From positions 1 through 64,000 of the forward strand of contig JARLGP010000304.1 in NCBI GenBank assembly GCA_031292735.1: a DNA stretch of 64,000 bases. Direction: 5' to 3'. A program made the position numbers and the translations under genes. The notes beneath the pieces are model-generated. The model was not told where the DNA came from, did no database searches, and saw only the letters and a list, made by a program, of their open reading frames with translations. The stretch comes from Holophaga sp. (GTDB lineage Bacteria > Acidobacteriota > Holophagae > Holophagales > Holophagaceae). Position 1 is the first letter of the stretch, and each line of letters begins with the position of its first letter. Shown here one piece after another: positions 26,033 to 34,853 of this stretch.

Positions 26033-26785
26033 TTAGAACCGGCGCCCGATGCCCAGGAGGATGTTGGGGCCGGTGTCGTCCGTGTCGTCCCTCACGGTGG
26101 GCTGGCCGTTGGCGCCCGGGCCCGAGGCCGGCGCGTTCCGGCTCAGCCGGGCCCAGGTGTATGCGAGTTGCGTTTCCACAAACCAGGCGCGCCGGGCGCT
26201 GAGGAAGATATCCATGCCGATGCCCAGGTTGAGGATGGGGAAGAAGCCGTGGTTGGTCACCCGCAGCAAGTCGGTCGTCCCCCCGCCGGCGCTGCTGATG
26301 AATTTTATCGTGGTGCTATCGTTGTCATAGGCCAGACCCCCGGCCGCGGAAAGGAAGGGCACCACCCGTCCTTCTTCGCCGAAAGGCCGCATCTGGACCA
26401 GCACCTGCAGGTCCGCATAGGTTTGATACTTCTCCTTCAGGTAAATGGAGCCTGGACCATAGCCGAAGTCCTGGGCCGTCTGGGTTCCGCCGATGCTTCC
26501 CGAACTCCAATCCCCCTCCAGGCCGACCTTCCACTTGGGCGCCACCTTCCTCAAGGCCAATATCCCGAGGTTCACGTTGGGCACGTCCTTCCATGTCTCG
26601 AAGTGGGTGCCGAAGGGGGTGTTGATGTCGTCATGGATCTGCCGGTTGGTATTGGTGTTTTTCGGCCAGCCCTGCTGCAGGTAGCCCGCGATGGACCAGA
26701 GCGGGTCGGCCTGCTGGGCCAAGACAGGGAATGGAAGAGTTGCCAGCCAGAATAAAAGGCCGGCCGAGCGCGGCGGCAGCTTCAT
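26033..26785 (-). CDS. Predicted outer-membrane beta-barrel protein
   Basis: 250 aa. It has a signal peptide (MKLPPRSAGLLFWLATLPFP, cleavage near VLAQQ), alternating amphipathic strands and a C-terminal aromatic (GIGRRF) expected of OmpA-like or OmpW-like barrels. The family was not identified. It is divergent from the sugar-kinase operon and shares the intergenic region that holds the four palindromes, so it may be a co-regulated pore. Confidence 0.65.
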   Translation of the reverse strand: MKLPPRSAGLLFWLATLPFPVLAQQADPLWSIAGYLQQGWPKNTNTNRQIHDDINTPFGTHFETWKDVPNVNLGILALRKVAPKWKVGLEGDWSSGSIGGTQTAQDFGYGPGSIYLKEKYQTYADLQVLVQMRPFGEEGRVVPFLSAAGGLAYDNDSTTIKFISSAGGGTTDLLRVTNHGFFPILNLGIGMDIFLSARRAWFVETQLAYTWARLSRNAPASGPGANGQPTVRDDTDDTGPNILLGIGRRF

Positions 26786-26866
26786 GGGAACCTCGTTGGT
26801 AGTTTGATTGTCTAAAGGTAATAGCCATTATTAAACTGCATGGTCAAGCCTTTTTTGTCATGGATA

Positions 26867-26975
26867 GAGATTATAATCTTTGGATACAAGATTATAATCT
26901 TACACTGAGAAAAGAATGGCAAGCAGTATCCCATTTAGTAAAGATTATAATTTCTTGAAACAAGATTATAACCTT
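26867..26975. promoter_or_regulatory. Array of four AAGATTATAATCTT palindromes
   Basis: Sites lie at 26867-26880, 26888-26901, 26941-26954 and 26962-26975. The second is a perfect 14-bp palindrome; the others differ by 1-3 bases. Within each pair the centres are exactly 21 bp apart (two helical turns) and the pairs are offset by 74 bp (seven turns). The pairs also form an approximate 38-bp direct repeat. This strongly suggests cooperative binding of a dimeric regulator between the outer-membrane gene and the kinase operon. Confidence 0.75.
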
Positions 26976-27068
26976 GCACTTACAAGGCACCTGATTCCAC
27001 ACTTCCGGTAATCCCTTTCCTGTTTGCTTGCTTCGTTATCCTACGCGTTAGCTGTTTCTGGAGTTCGT

Positions 27069-28688
27069 GTGTCTCAAGCCTCTTCTTCCAACCTTCAGCC
27101 TCCCTTCATCCTGGCCGTGGACCTCGGCACCTCGGGCTGCAAGACCGCCCTGGTCAGCCTGGATGGCCAGGTGGCCGCATGGGCGTTCGCCGCGGTGCCC
27201 CTCCGGATCCTCCCCGGCAACGGGGCGGAGCAGGCCCCCGCCGACTGGTGGCAGGCCTTCCTGGACACCGCCCGGCAGGTCCTGACCGCCGCGGAGCCGC
27301 GCTCTGGCCAGGTGGCGGCGATCTGCTGCTCCTGCCAGGGCGAAGGGACCATCCCGGTGGACCGGGACGGCCGGGAACTGGCCAATGCGATCCTCTGGCT
27401 GGACATGCGCGGCCGGGACGCGATCCGGCAGCGGGTCCGGGGCAAGCCGAACATCGCCGGCTACGGGGCCGCCAAGCTGGCGCGCTGGCTGCGGTTCACC
27501 GGAGGGGCGCCCTCGCTCAGCGGCAAGGATCCCGCCGCACACATGCTGTTCATCCAGGAGACCTGGCCGGAGATCTTCGGGCGCACCCACAAGTTCCTCA
27601 ATGTGCTCGACTACCTGAACCTGCGGCTCACCGGGAGGATGGTCTCCACGTTTGATTCCGTTCTCACCTCCTGGGTCACCGACAATCGCGATGTGGACCG
27701 GATCCACTACCATCCCGGGCTTCTGCGCCAGCTCGGCATCGACCGCAGCCTGTTCCCGGACCTGGTCCCCTGCACCGAGGTGATCGGCACCCTGCGGCCG
27801 GACGTGGCCGAGACCCTGGGCCTGGCCGCAACCACCCCGGTGGTTGCGGGCGCCGTGGACAACACCGCGGCCGCGGTGGGCTCAGGCCAGGTGGCGGACT
27901 TCGCCGCCCACCTCTATATCGGCAATTCGTCCTGGATCGGCGCCCATGTCCCGTTCAAGAAGACCCAACTGCTGACGGAAGTCGCCTCGCTGCCCTGCGC
28001 GCTGCCCGGCCGCTATCTGATGGTCGCCTTGCAGTCCACCGCCGGCGCCAGCCTGGCCTTCCTCAAGGACCAGGTGATCTACCACAAGGACGAACTGCTG
28101 AAGGAGGCCCAGGCGCCGGACGTGTACAAGATCCTGGACCGGATCGCCGAGGGGGTGCCGGCGGGGAGTCGTGGCCTGCTGTTCACCCCCTGGCTGTTCG
28201 GCGAACGCACACCGGTTTCCGACCCAACCCTGCGCGGCGGGCTGTTCAACCTGTCGCTGGAACATAACCGGTCGGACATCGTGCGGGCCGTGCTGGAGGG
28301 GGTGGCGCTGAACACCCGCTGGATGCTGGCCCCGTCGGAGCGTTTCCTGGGCCGGAAGATCGAGGAGCTGACCATCATCGGCGGCGGCGGCTGTTCCAGC
28401 ACCTGGTGCCAGATCTTCGCCGACGCGCTGGGCATCCGGATCCGCCAGCCACAGGAGCCCATGCAGGCCAACGCCGTGGGGGCCGCATGGATAGCCGCGG
28501 CCGGCCTGGGCCTGGCCGGGTTCCAGGAGTCCGCGGCCCAGGTGCGGGTCCGCGCCACCTTCCTGCCCGACCCGGCCCGGCACCTTATCTACGACGAGCT
28601 GTTCGGCCGGTTCCGGGAACTGCACCGGCGCCTCAGCCCGTTCTACCGGCGGATCAACAACGCCTTGGCCCAGGGAGGCAGACCATGA
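27069..28688 (+). CDS. FGGY-family carbohydrate kinase
   Basis: 539 aa from GTG 27069. No ATG is available at the N-terminus, and TGGAG lies 5 bp before this GTG; a TTG at 27024 is a weaker alternative. The FGGY_N phosphate motif ILAVDLGTSGCKTALV is near residue 12 and the FGGY_C motif is VAGAVDNTAAAVGSG. It is related to xylulokinase. It phosphorylates a sugar or polyol, presumably before cleavage by the aldolase, whose start overlaps its stop (ATGA). Confidence 0.88.
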   Translation: MSQASSSNLQPPFILAVDLGTSGCKTALVSLDGQVAAWAFAAVPLRILPGNGAEQAPADWWQAFLDTARQVLTAAEPRSGQVAAICCSCQGEGTIPVDRDGRELANAILWLDMRGRDAIRQRVRGKPNIAGYGAAKLARWLRFTGGAPSLSGKDPAAHMLFIQETWPEIFGRTHKFLNVLDYLNLRLTGRMVSTFDSVLTSWVTDNRDVDRIHYHPGLLRQLGIDRSLFPDLVPCTEVIGTLRPDVAETLGLAATTPVVAGAVDNTAAAVGSGQVADFAAHLYIGNSSWIGAHVPFKKTQLLTEVASLPCALPGRYLMVALQSTAGASLAFLKDQVIYHKDELLKEAQAPDVYKILDRIAEGVPAGSRGLLFTPWLFGERTPVSDPTLRGGLFNLSLEHNRSDIVRAVLEGVALNTRWMLAPSERFLGRKIEELTIIGGGGCSSTWCQIFADALGIRIRQPQEPMQANAVGAAWIAAAGLGLAGFQESAAQVRVRATFLPDPARHLIYDELFGRFRELHRRLSPFYRRINNALAQGGRP

Positions 28689-29311
28689 CCATCGAAGAAG
28701 CCCGTCGGCAGGCCCTGGAGGCTTGCCTGCAACTGGCCGGACAGGGATACCTGGCCGGCACCGGCGGCAACCTGGCCGTCCGGGCCGAACACGAACTGTT
28801 CGTGGTGACCCCCTCCGGCCGGGACTACTACAGCCTGGCGCCCGCCGATCTGTGCGTGCTCCGGCTGGACACCCTGGAGCAGGTGGAAGGTCCCTATCCT
28901 GCGTCGGTGGAATCCGGCCTGCACGCCCGGATGCTGCGCCGGCGGCCCGACGTGGCGGCCAGTGTGCACACCCACCAGCCCCTGGCCAGCGCGGCGGCCC
29001 TGGTGGGCGAGCCCGTGCCCGTGGAACAACCGGAAGACAGGAAACACCTGGGGGCCCGCCTGGCCCTGGTCCCCTATGGGCCTTCCGGCACCTTCCTGCT
29101 GTCCCGCGCCTTCGGGCGCCGGATCCAGCCGGATATCAATGCCTACCTGCTCAGGAGCCACGGCCTGGTGTGCGTGGGCGCCGACCTCGGCGCGGCCGTG
29201 GCCAACGCCGGGCGGGTGGAACGGATTTGCGCCGCCTTCCTGCGCGCCGCCATCCAGACGAACGGAACCGGGTCCCAGGCCGCCCGGTTCGCCCTTTCCA
29301 ACCTCAAGTGA
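28685..29311 (+). CDS. Class II aldolase (AraD/FucA family)
   Basis: 208 aa. Zinc ligands H95 and H97 (VHTHQP) and H159 (RSHG) and the catalytic E76 (ASVESGLH) are all present, so it should be an active zinc aldolase or epimerase. Translation is coupled to the kinase by a 4-bp overlap. It likely cleaves the kinase product to dihydroxyacetone phosphate plus an aldehyde, or epimerises a pentulose phosphate. Confidence 0.88.
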   Translation: MTIEEARRQALEACLQLAGQGYLAGTGGNLAVRAEHELFVVTPSGRDYYSLAPADLCVLRLDTLEQVEGPYPASVESGLHARMLRRRPDVAASVHTHQPLASAAALVGEPVPVEQPEDRKHLGARLALVPYGPSGTFLLSRAFGRRIQPDINAYLLRSHGLVCVGADLGAAVANAGRVERICAAFLRAAIQTNGTGSQAARFALSNLK

Positions 29312-29326
29312 ACCTAGGAACCCAAC

Positions 29327-30805
29327 ATGGCATCTGCAACCGAAACCCCCATTGAAACCCCGGCCGATACCCTGGCCGGAATCACCCACTGGCCCGACAC
29401 CGTATCCATCTACCAGCGCCTGGACGCCCTGGTCAAGGCGCCGATCCGGCCGATCCGGAAGGACAAGCTGCCGGGCGTGCTGGACTGGTTCAAGAGCCAT
29501 TGCGAGCGCTCCCGGCAGCTGGCCGCGGACGCCGCCCGCCTGATCCCCGGCGGCGTGCAGCACAACCTGGCCTTCAACTTCCCCCACCCGCTGGCGATTG
29601 AACGCGCCCAGGGCGCCCACCTCTGGGATGTGGACGGCAACCAGTACATCGACTTCCTGCAGGCCGGCGGGCCCACCATTCTCGGGTCCAACTACGCCCC
29701 GGTGCGGGAAAAGGTGATGGCGCTGCTCCAGGAGTGCGGCCCGGTGACCGGGCTGTTCCACCCGTACGAAGCCCGGCTCGCGGAGCTGGTGCACAAGTAC
29801 ATGCCGTCCATCGAGATGTTCCGCATGCTCGGTTCCGGCACCGAGGCGGTCATGGCCGCCATCCGCCTGGCCCGGGCCTTCACCCGCCGGAAGTGGATCA
29901 TCAAGATCGGCGGCGCCTACCACGGCTGGAGCGACTCCATGGTCTACGGCATGCGGGTCCCCGGCACGGGACGCCATGACGCCTTCGGCATCCCGCGGGC
30001 TTCCACCACCTGGACCCAGGAATGCTTTCCCAACGACCTGGCGGCCCTGCACCGCAAGCTGGTGCTGAACCGGCTGCGCGGCGGCACCGCGGCGGTGATC
30101 CTGGAGCCGGTGGGCCCCGAAAGCGGGACCCGCCCGGTCCACCGCGAGTACAACCGCCAGGTGCGTGAAATGTGCAACAAGTTCGGCGCCCTGTTGATCT
30201 TCGACGAAGTGGTCAGCGGGTTCCGCCTCGGCCTGGGCGGCGCCCAGGGCTTCCTCGGGGTAAAGCCGGACTTGACGGTGCTGGGCAAGTGCCTGACCGG
30301 GGGTTATCCCATGGCGGGCGGGGTCGGCGGCCGGAAGGAGATCATCGCCCTGCTGGCCGGGGGCATCGGCGGTTCCGGCGGCAAGCGGGTGACCGTCGGC
30401 GGCACCCTTTCCGCCAACCCGCTGTCCTGCGCCGCCGGCTGCTTCGCCCTCGAGGAGATGGAACGCACCGGAGCGGCGGCCGCCGCCTCCCGGGCCGGGG
30501 ACCGCCTCACCCAGGGCCTGGACGAGATCATCCAGCGCCTGGGCCTGCCCTATGTGGCGTACAACCAGGGCGCCATCGTCCATTTACAGACCTCCGCAGT
30601 GCTGCTGCTGTCGATCCGCAACCCCCTCAAGCTCATGCGGGAGGCCGAAAGCCGGAAGCACATGATGGAGGAGATGGGCGCCGCCTACACGGCCCACGGC
30701 ATCATCACCCTGGCCGGCAGCCGGATCTACACCAGCCTCGCCGACACCGACGCGGTCATCGACGAGGCCCTGAACCGGTTCGAGTCCGTGATGAGGCTGG
30801 TATGA
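29327..30805 (+). CDS. Class III PLP aminotransferase (glutamate-1-semialdehyde aminomutase-like)
   Basis: 492 aa, longer than HemL because of an N-terminal extension of about 70 residues. The PLP-site aspartate is in LLIFDEVVSGFR and the lysine in VLGKCLTGGYPMAG; GSGTEAVMAAIRLAR is the phosphate region. Its place inside a kinase/aldolase operon argues against haem synthesis and for transamination of an amino sugar or amino-aldehyde. It overlaps the next gene by 4 bp. Confidence 0.87.
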   Translation: MASATETPIETPADTLAGITHWPDTVSIYQRLDALVKAPIRPIRKDKLPGVLDWFKSHCERSRQLAADAARLIPGGVQHNLAFNFPHPLAIERAQGAHLWDVDGNQYIDFLQAGGPTILGSNYAPVREKVMALLQECGPVTGLFHPYEARLAELVHKYMPSIEMFRMLGSGTEAVMAAIRLARAFTRRKWIIKIGGAYHGWSDSMVYGMRVPGTGRHDAFGIPRASTTWTQECFPNDLAALHRKLVLNRLRGGTAAVILEPVGPESGTRPVHREYNRQVREMCNKFGALLIFDEVVSGFRLGLGGAQGFLGVKPDLTVLGKCLTGGYPMAGGVGGRKEIIALLAGGIGGSGGKRVTVGGTLSANPLSCAAGCFALEEMERTGAAAAASRAGDRLTQGLDEIIQRLGLPYVAYNQGAIVHLQTSAVLLLSIRNPLKLMREAESRKHMMEEMGAAYTAHGIITLAGSRIYTSLADTDAVIDEALNRFESVMRLV

Positions 30806-31410
30806 ACGAACCGGACGCCCTGGCCATGGCCGGTTCGGCCCGCGCCCGCCTGGAGCAGCGCCATCTGCTGACCCAGGGCCTGTTCTCGGTTCGGGTCCCG
30901 GGCCGCGAGGCCATGGCAGCCCTGTATCCCGAAGGGGAGCCCCGGATCCTCGGCTTCGCGGAAGCCCAGGACCCCCTGGCCCTGCTCCACGCCCAGGTCT
31001 ACCGCCGGCGCGGCGACGCGGGCGCGGTGCTCACCGCCTGCCCCCCCTGGGGCGCCGCCCTGGCCGGGCTGGGCCGGCCCATGCCGGTGGTGTTCGACGA
31101 GCAGGCCCGCCACCTGGGTCCCATGCTCCCGCTGAAGGGCCCGGAGTCCCTGGATTCCCGCCACAACGCCTACCTCCTGCCCCAGGGCTGCCTGTGCATC
31201 GGAACCACGCGGGACCGGGCCGTGTTCAACGCCGAACTGCTGGAAAAGTGCTCGCAAGCCTACCTCCTGGCGTTCCTGGCCCGCAGCGGGGTGTGGCGCA
31301 TCCCGTTCCTCATCCGGTTCTACGCCGGGTCCCGCCTGCGGCGGGACCAGCGCGCCGCCGCCGCGGCCATGGCCGCGGGTCGTTTCGCCGAGACCGCCAC
31401 TGCCTACTGA
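30802..31410 (+). CDS. Class II aldolase-like protein lacking the metal site
   Basis: 202 aa. Collinear with the aldolase two genes upstream (GAVLTACPPWGAALAGLGRP versus ASVHTHQPLASAAALVGEP; AYLLPQGCLCIG versus AYLLRSHGLVCVG). The zinc ligands HTH and the SHG histidine are replaced by TAC (78-80) and PQG (127-129). It is therefore a predicted pseudoenzyme, perhaps a structural or regulatory partner of the active aldolase. It is coupled to the aminotransferase by ATGA. Confidence 0.7.
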   Translation: MNEPDALAMAGSARARLEQRHLLTQGLFSVRVPGREAMAALYPEGEPRILGFAEAQDPLALLHAQVYRRRGDAGAVLTACPPWGAALAGLGRPMPVVFDEQARHLGPMLPLKGPESLDSRHNAYLLPQGCLCIGTTRDRAVFNAELLEKCSQAYLLAFLARSGVWRIPFLIRFYAGSRLRRDQRAAAAAMAAGRFAETATAY

Positions 31411-31422
31411 ATTGGAGCCGAA

Positions 31423-32679
31423 ATGACACCTGAACCGAAACCCGACCCCCGCCGCTGGATCGTGCTGGCGTCCTACATGCTGTTCACCATGGCCGTGGAG
31501 GGCCAGTGGGTGGCCTTGACCCCGGTGGCCAGGCCGGCGGAGCGTTTCTACGGCGCCCAGATCCACCCCGGCAGCCTGTTCGGGGTGGATTTCCTGGCCA
31601 TGATCTTCCTGCTGACCTACCTGGTGGGCTCGGTCCCGGCCTCCCGGGTCCTGGGCAATGCCGGCCTGCGCCGCGGACTCGCCGTGGGTGCCCTGCTCGG
31701 CGGCGCCGGAGCCCTGCTCAAGGCCTTCGGCGCCTTCAACTTCTGGGTGGTGCTGGCCGGCCAGGTGCTCCTGGGGCTCGGCCAGCCGTTCGTGCTCAAT
31801 GCGGCCACCACCCTCGGGGCCCGCTGGTTCCCCATGGGCGAGCGGGCCCTGGCGGTGGGGCTGGCCACCCTGGCTCAGTTCCTGGGGATCGCCGGGGCCA
31901 TGATCCTGGGCCCGATGCTGGTGGTGGGCGACGCGGGCTCGGCCGCCTACGGCTCCGGCGTGGCGGGCCTGCTCCGGGTCCACGGCGCCTTCACCGTGGC
32001 GGCGGGACTGCTTTGCCTGGCCCTGGTCCGGGAGCCGCGCGCTTCGGCCGAAGCCCTGGCGCCGCAACCCAGGTCGGCCTCCCCGCTCCGGGACGTGCTG
32101 CGCTGCCGCGATTTCCAGCTGACCCTGGTCCTGTTCGCCATCGGCCTCGGGATCCTCAACGCCCTTTCCGGCATGGAGGACGCGGTGGCCGCGCACATCG
32201 GGGCGGTGGATTCCGACGGGATGCTGGGGGCCTGCCTGATCGGCGGAGGCATTGTCGGCGCGCTGATCCTGCCGGCCCTGTCGGACCATTTCCGGCGGCG
32301 CCGGCCGTTCCTGATCCTGGGCCTCTGCGGCATGGTGCCGGGCGTCGCCGGCATGGCCTGGGCCGGCCGGCTGGCCCCGGACCCCGCCGCCGCCTACCTG
32401 CTGGCCAAGATCGCCGCGGGGTGGTTCGGCTTCTTCCTCATCGGGGGCGGCTCCATCGGCTTCCAGTTCGCCGCCGAGATCACCCACCCCGCGCCGGAAG
32501 CCGCCTCCCAGGGCCTTCTGCTCCTGGCCGGACAGGTGACCGGGATCCTGTTCATGGTGATGATGTCGCAGCGGACGCTGCTGGGGCCGACGCTGCTGCT
32601 GTTCACGGTGCTGGCGGCCCTGAGCGGCGCCGCCACCTGGCTGCTCAAGGAATCGCCGCTGGCGCGGGGACAGGCTTGA
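31423..32679 (+). CDS. MFS transporter (FLVCR/DIRC2-like)
   Basis: 418 aa with about 12 predicted helices. The motif GQVLLGLGQPFVLNAATTLGARWF resembles FLVCR-type MFS carriers. It is the last gene of the kinase-aldolase-aminotransferase operon, 12 bp after the aldolase paralog, and so most likely imports the substrate of that pathway. The operon ends at the convergent GntR gene. Confidence 0.82.
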   Translation: MTPEPKPDPRRWIVLASYMLFTMAVEGQWVALTPVARPAERFYGAQIHPGSLFGVDFLAMIFLLTYLVGSVPASRVLGNAGLRRGLAVGALLGGAGALLKAFGAFNFWVVLAGQVLLGLGQPFVLNAATTLGARWFPMGERALAVGLATLAQFLGIAGAMILGPMLVVGDAGSAAYGSGVAGLLRVHGAFTVAAGLLCLALVREPRASAEALAPQPRSASPLRDVLRCRDFQLTLVLFAIGLGILNALSGMEDAVAAHIGAVDSDGMLGACLIGGGIVGALILPALSDHFRRRRPFLILGLCGMVPGVAGMAWAGRLAPDPAAAYLLAKIAAGWFGFFLIGGGSIGFQFAAEITHPAPEAASQGLLLLAGQVTGILFMVMMSQRTLLGPTLLLFTVLAALSGAATWLLKESPLARGQA

Positions 32680-32696
32680 GCGGGGCGGCGCGGGCC

Positions 32697-33332
32697 TCAG
32701 GTGCGGGCCTCCAGCCTCGCCCGGAATTCGCTGACCCAGGGCATCATGTAGCCCTCGAAGGCGCGAAGGGTGGCTTCCGGGTCCCTGGCCTCGCAGGCCC
32801 GGGCCAGATCTTCCAGGGTGGGGGGATGGGCCCGAAGCCCCGCCAGGATCTCGTTTCCGCCAGCCGGCAGGTAGCGGCCGAACCGGTTCAGCAACTGCTC
32901 CACCCGGTGCAGCAGCCGGGGCATGCCGCAGGGACGGCACACCGCGCTGAAGAATTCCTGCAGAATGTGCAGGGTGGTGGGCTTGTCGGCGGCCAGCCGG
33001 TGCAGGTGGGCGAGCACCGTCCCGTCCAGCTCCGGGATCACGATCGGCAGCAGGACGCCCACCAGGGCCTTGACTTCCAGGGCCCATTCCAGGAGTTCGC
33101 CGGAGGTCACCTCGGCGACCCGCACGCCCTTGTGCGCCTCGAATTCCACCAGCCCGTCGGCCTCCATCATCCGCAGGGCCTCGCGCAGGGGGATCAGGCT
33201 CACGCCCAGCGATTCGGCCAGGGCCGCCTGGTGGAGCGGGGTTCCGGGCCGCAGGCTGCCGTCCAGAATCTGGTCGCGCAGCGCGGCCACGATACCGGGG
33301 ACCATGGTTTCGTGCTGGGTGCTCTTGACCAT
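32697..33332 (-). CDS. GntR-family regulator with FCD-type effector domain
   Basis: 211 aa from ATG 33332 with AGGAGG upstream. The winged helix contains LHQAALAESLGVSLIPLREA and the all-helical C-terminal domain is of FadR/FCD type. It converges on the sugar operon and is the best candidate for controlling it. The AAGATTATAATCTT sites do not resemble the usual TNGTNNNACNA GntR operator, so the link is uncertain. Confidence 0.87.
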   Translation of the reverse strand: MVKSTQHETMVPGIVAALRDQILDGSLRPGTPLHQAALAESLGVSLIPLREALRMMEADGLVEFEAHKGVRVAEVTSGELLEWALEVKALVGVLLPIVIPELDGTVLAHLHRLAADKPTTLHILQEFFSAVCRPCGMPRLLHRVEQLLNRFGRYLPAGGNEILAGLRAHPPTLEDLARACEARDPEATLRAFEGYMMPWVSEFRARLEART

Positions 33333-33545
33333 CGTGCCTCCTGGAGTCCGGCCTGCCCGTTTCCGGGCCGGACGGAGCGTCGATTGGTGCCTTGGGCCGG
33401 GCGCACCGCCGCCGGAACGCCACCTTCCAATGCAAATCATGATAGCGCAGGGAAACCGGAATCGGCGCAGCGCAACTCGCTCTGCCCCGGAATCATTGGA
33501 CACCCCATCACCAGCCGAACGGCTGTTCCCACAGGGAGGCAAACC

Positions 33546-34382
33546 ATGCCGAAAAATCCATCCAGTTCGAAACCGGGAAGGACCGGCCGGAGCACCCGGG
33601 CCGTGCTGCAGCGCGCCCTGGTCGGCCTGGGCTGCGGCCTGGCGGCGCTGCCCGCGGCGGCCCAGGCGGCGCCGGCGGAGCTGCCGCCGCCCCAGCTGGA
33701 GGTCGGCATCGGTCTCACCAGCACCCCGGGTTGGCTGGGCGACAACCGCCAGGTGGTCCACGGCACGGCGTGGGTCAATGCCGAATACACCACCCAGTAC
33801 TACGGCCGGTTCCAGGTGAACGGCGGCTCCCTGACCACGGATCCCAGCGTCAACTGGGACCCCTGGGTCAAGGGCATCGCCAGCTTCGGCTTCATGATGG
33901 GGTACCACGGCAACTCCGCCATGGGCGAGGGCCACAGTCCCCAGATTCCGGGTACGGCCCAGGGACTCGATGTTGGGGTCCAGGCCGTGGTGTCCATCTT
34001 CGGCGCGCCGCTGTTCATCCAGGCGAGGAAGGCCCTCCCGGCGGAGCAGGGCTGGATCACGGTGGTCGGCTCCTACCTTCCGATCCATCCCACCAAGGAG
34101 CTGACCGTGGCCTTCCTGCCCACCGCGCGCTGGTACGACAAGCAGCAGAGCCAGCTGTGCTTCAACGGTCCCGCGCCCCAGGACGGCTCGGCCCCCTATG
34201 GCGCCGAATCCGGTTTCCAGGACGTGTCCCTGGAAGTGGTCGTGGACTGGCAGTTCACCCAGCATTTCCACTGGGTGAGCACCGCCAGCGAGCGCTGGCT
34301 CACCGGATCGGCGGCCAAGACACCCTGGACTCGTTCAATAGACCAGACGGGTTACTTCTCGGGGGTTTCCTACCACTTCTGA
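33546..34382 (+). CDS. MipA/OmpV-like outer-membrane protein
   Basis: 278 aa from ATG 33546 with GGGAGG upstream. A long signal peptide (ALVGLGCGLAALPAAAQAAP) precedes a beta-rich body that ends in GVSYHF, a C-terminal aromatic anchor. The pattern of MipA/OmpV scaffolding proteins fits but is not certain. It is divergent from the GntR gene with 213 bp between them. Confidence 0.6.
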   Translation: MPKNPSSSKPGRTGRSTRAVLQRALVGLGCGLAALPAAAQAAPAELPPPQLEVGIGLTSTPGWLGDNRQVVHGTAWVNAEYTTQYYGRFQVNGGSLTTDPSVNWDPWVKGIASFGFMMGYHGNSAMGEGHSPQIPGTAQGLDVGVQAVVSIFGAPLFIQARKALPAEQGWITVVGSYLPIHPTKELTVAFLPTARWYDKQQSQLCFNGPAPQDGSAPYGAESGFQDVSLEVVVDWQFTQHFHWVSTASERWLTGSAAKTPWTRSIDQTGYFSGVSYHF

Positions 34383-34421
34383 TCATGCCGCCGGCATGAT
34401 CCCTTTCTCTGGAATACGTCC

Positions 34422-34853
34422 ATGCGCAAACCAACAACCCTGTTCTTCTTTCTGCTCCTGCTGGCAGGCGCGTCCAGCGCCCTGCCGGCCCAGGAGGTCA
34501 CCGGGAACTGGTGGACCGAGGCCAAGGACACGTTGATCCAGATCTCCACTGACGCCAACGGCCAACTGGATGGAAAGATCATATCGGGTCCCAAGCCGGA
34601 TGAACTGGATGTCCACAACCCCGTCGCGAGCCTTCGGCGCCGGCCGCTCCTGGGATTGGTCATCCTGCACGGTTTCGTCAAGGAGGCGCCTCTGAGCTGG
34701 AAGGACGGCCAGATCTACGATCCGGAAAGTGGCAAGACCTACAAGGCCATAATCCGGATGAAAAAGAACGACCTCAACCATTTGAGCCTGAAAGGCTACG
34801 TGGGCATTCCCTTGTTCGGCCGGGCATCGGAGTGGACGCGGGCCTCCCAGTAA
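34422..34853 (+). CDS. DUF2147-family secreted protein
   Basis: 143 aa. Signal peptide MRKPTTLFFFLLLLAGASSA, then VTGNWWTEAKDTLIQI, IYDPESGKTYKAIIRM and LKGYVGIPLFGRASEWTR, the three conserved blocks of DUF2147. The family is periplasmic with a lipocalin-like fold; its function is unknown. It lies 39 bp after the MipA-like gene and may share its transcript. Confidence 0.8.
   Translation: MRKPTTLFFFLLLLAGASSALPAQEVTGNWWTEAKDTLIQISTDANGQLDGKIISGPKPDELDVHNPVASLRRRPLLGLVILHGFVKEAPLSWKDGQIYDPESGKTYKAIIRMKKNDLNHLSLKGYVGIPLFGRASEWTRASQ

Noticed and set aside
26867..26975. The four palindromes as a CRISPR array
   Set aside because: The repeats are only 14 bp, the spacers unequal (7, 39, 7 bp) and the sites are themselves palindromic; there are no cas genes.
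31506..34382. A 958-codon plus-strand open frame
   Set aside because: Its first two-thirds are an Arg/Gly/Pro-rich shadow of the MFS carrier and the antisense of the GntR gene; only the last 278 codons (from 33546) form a real protein.
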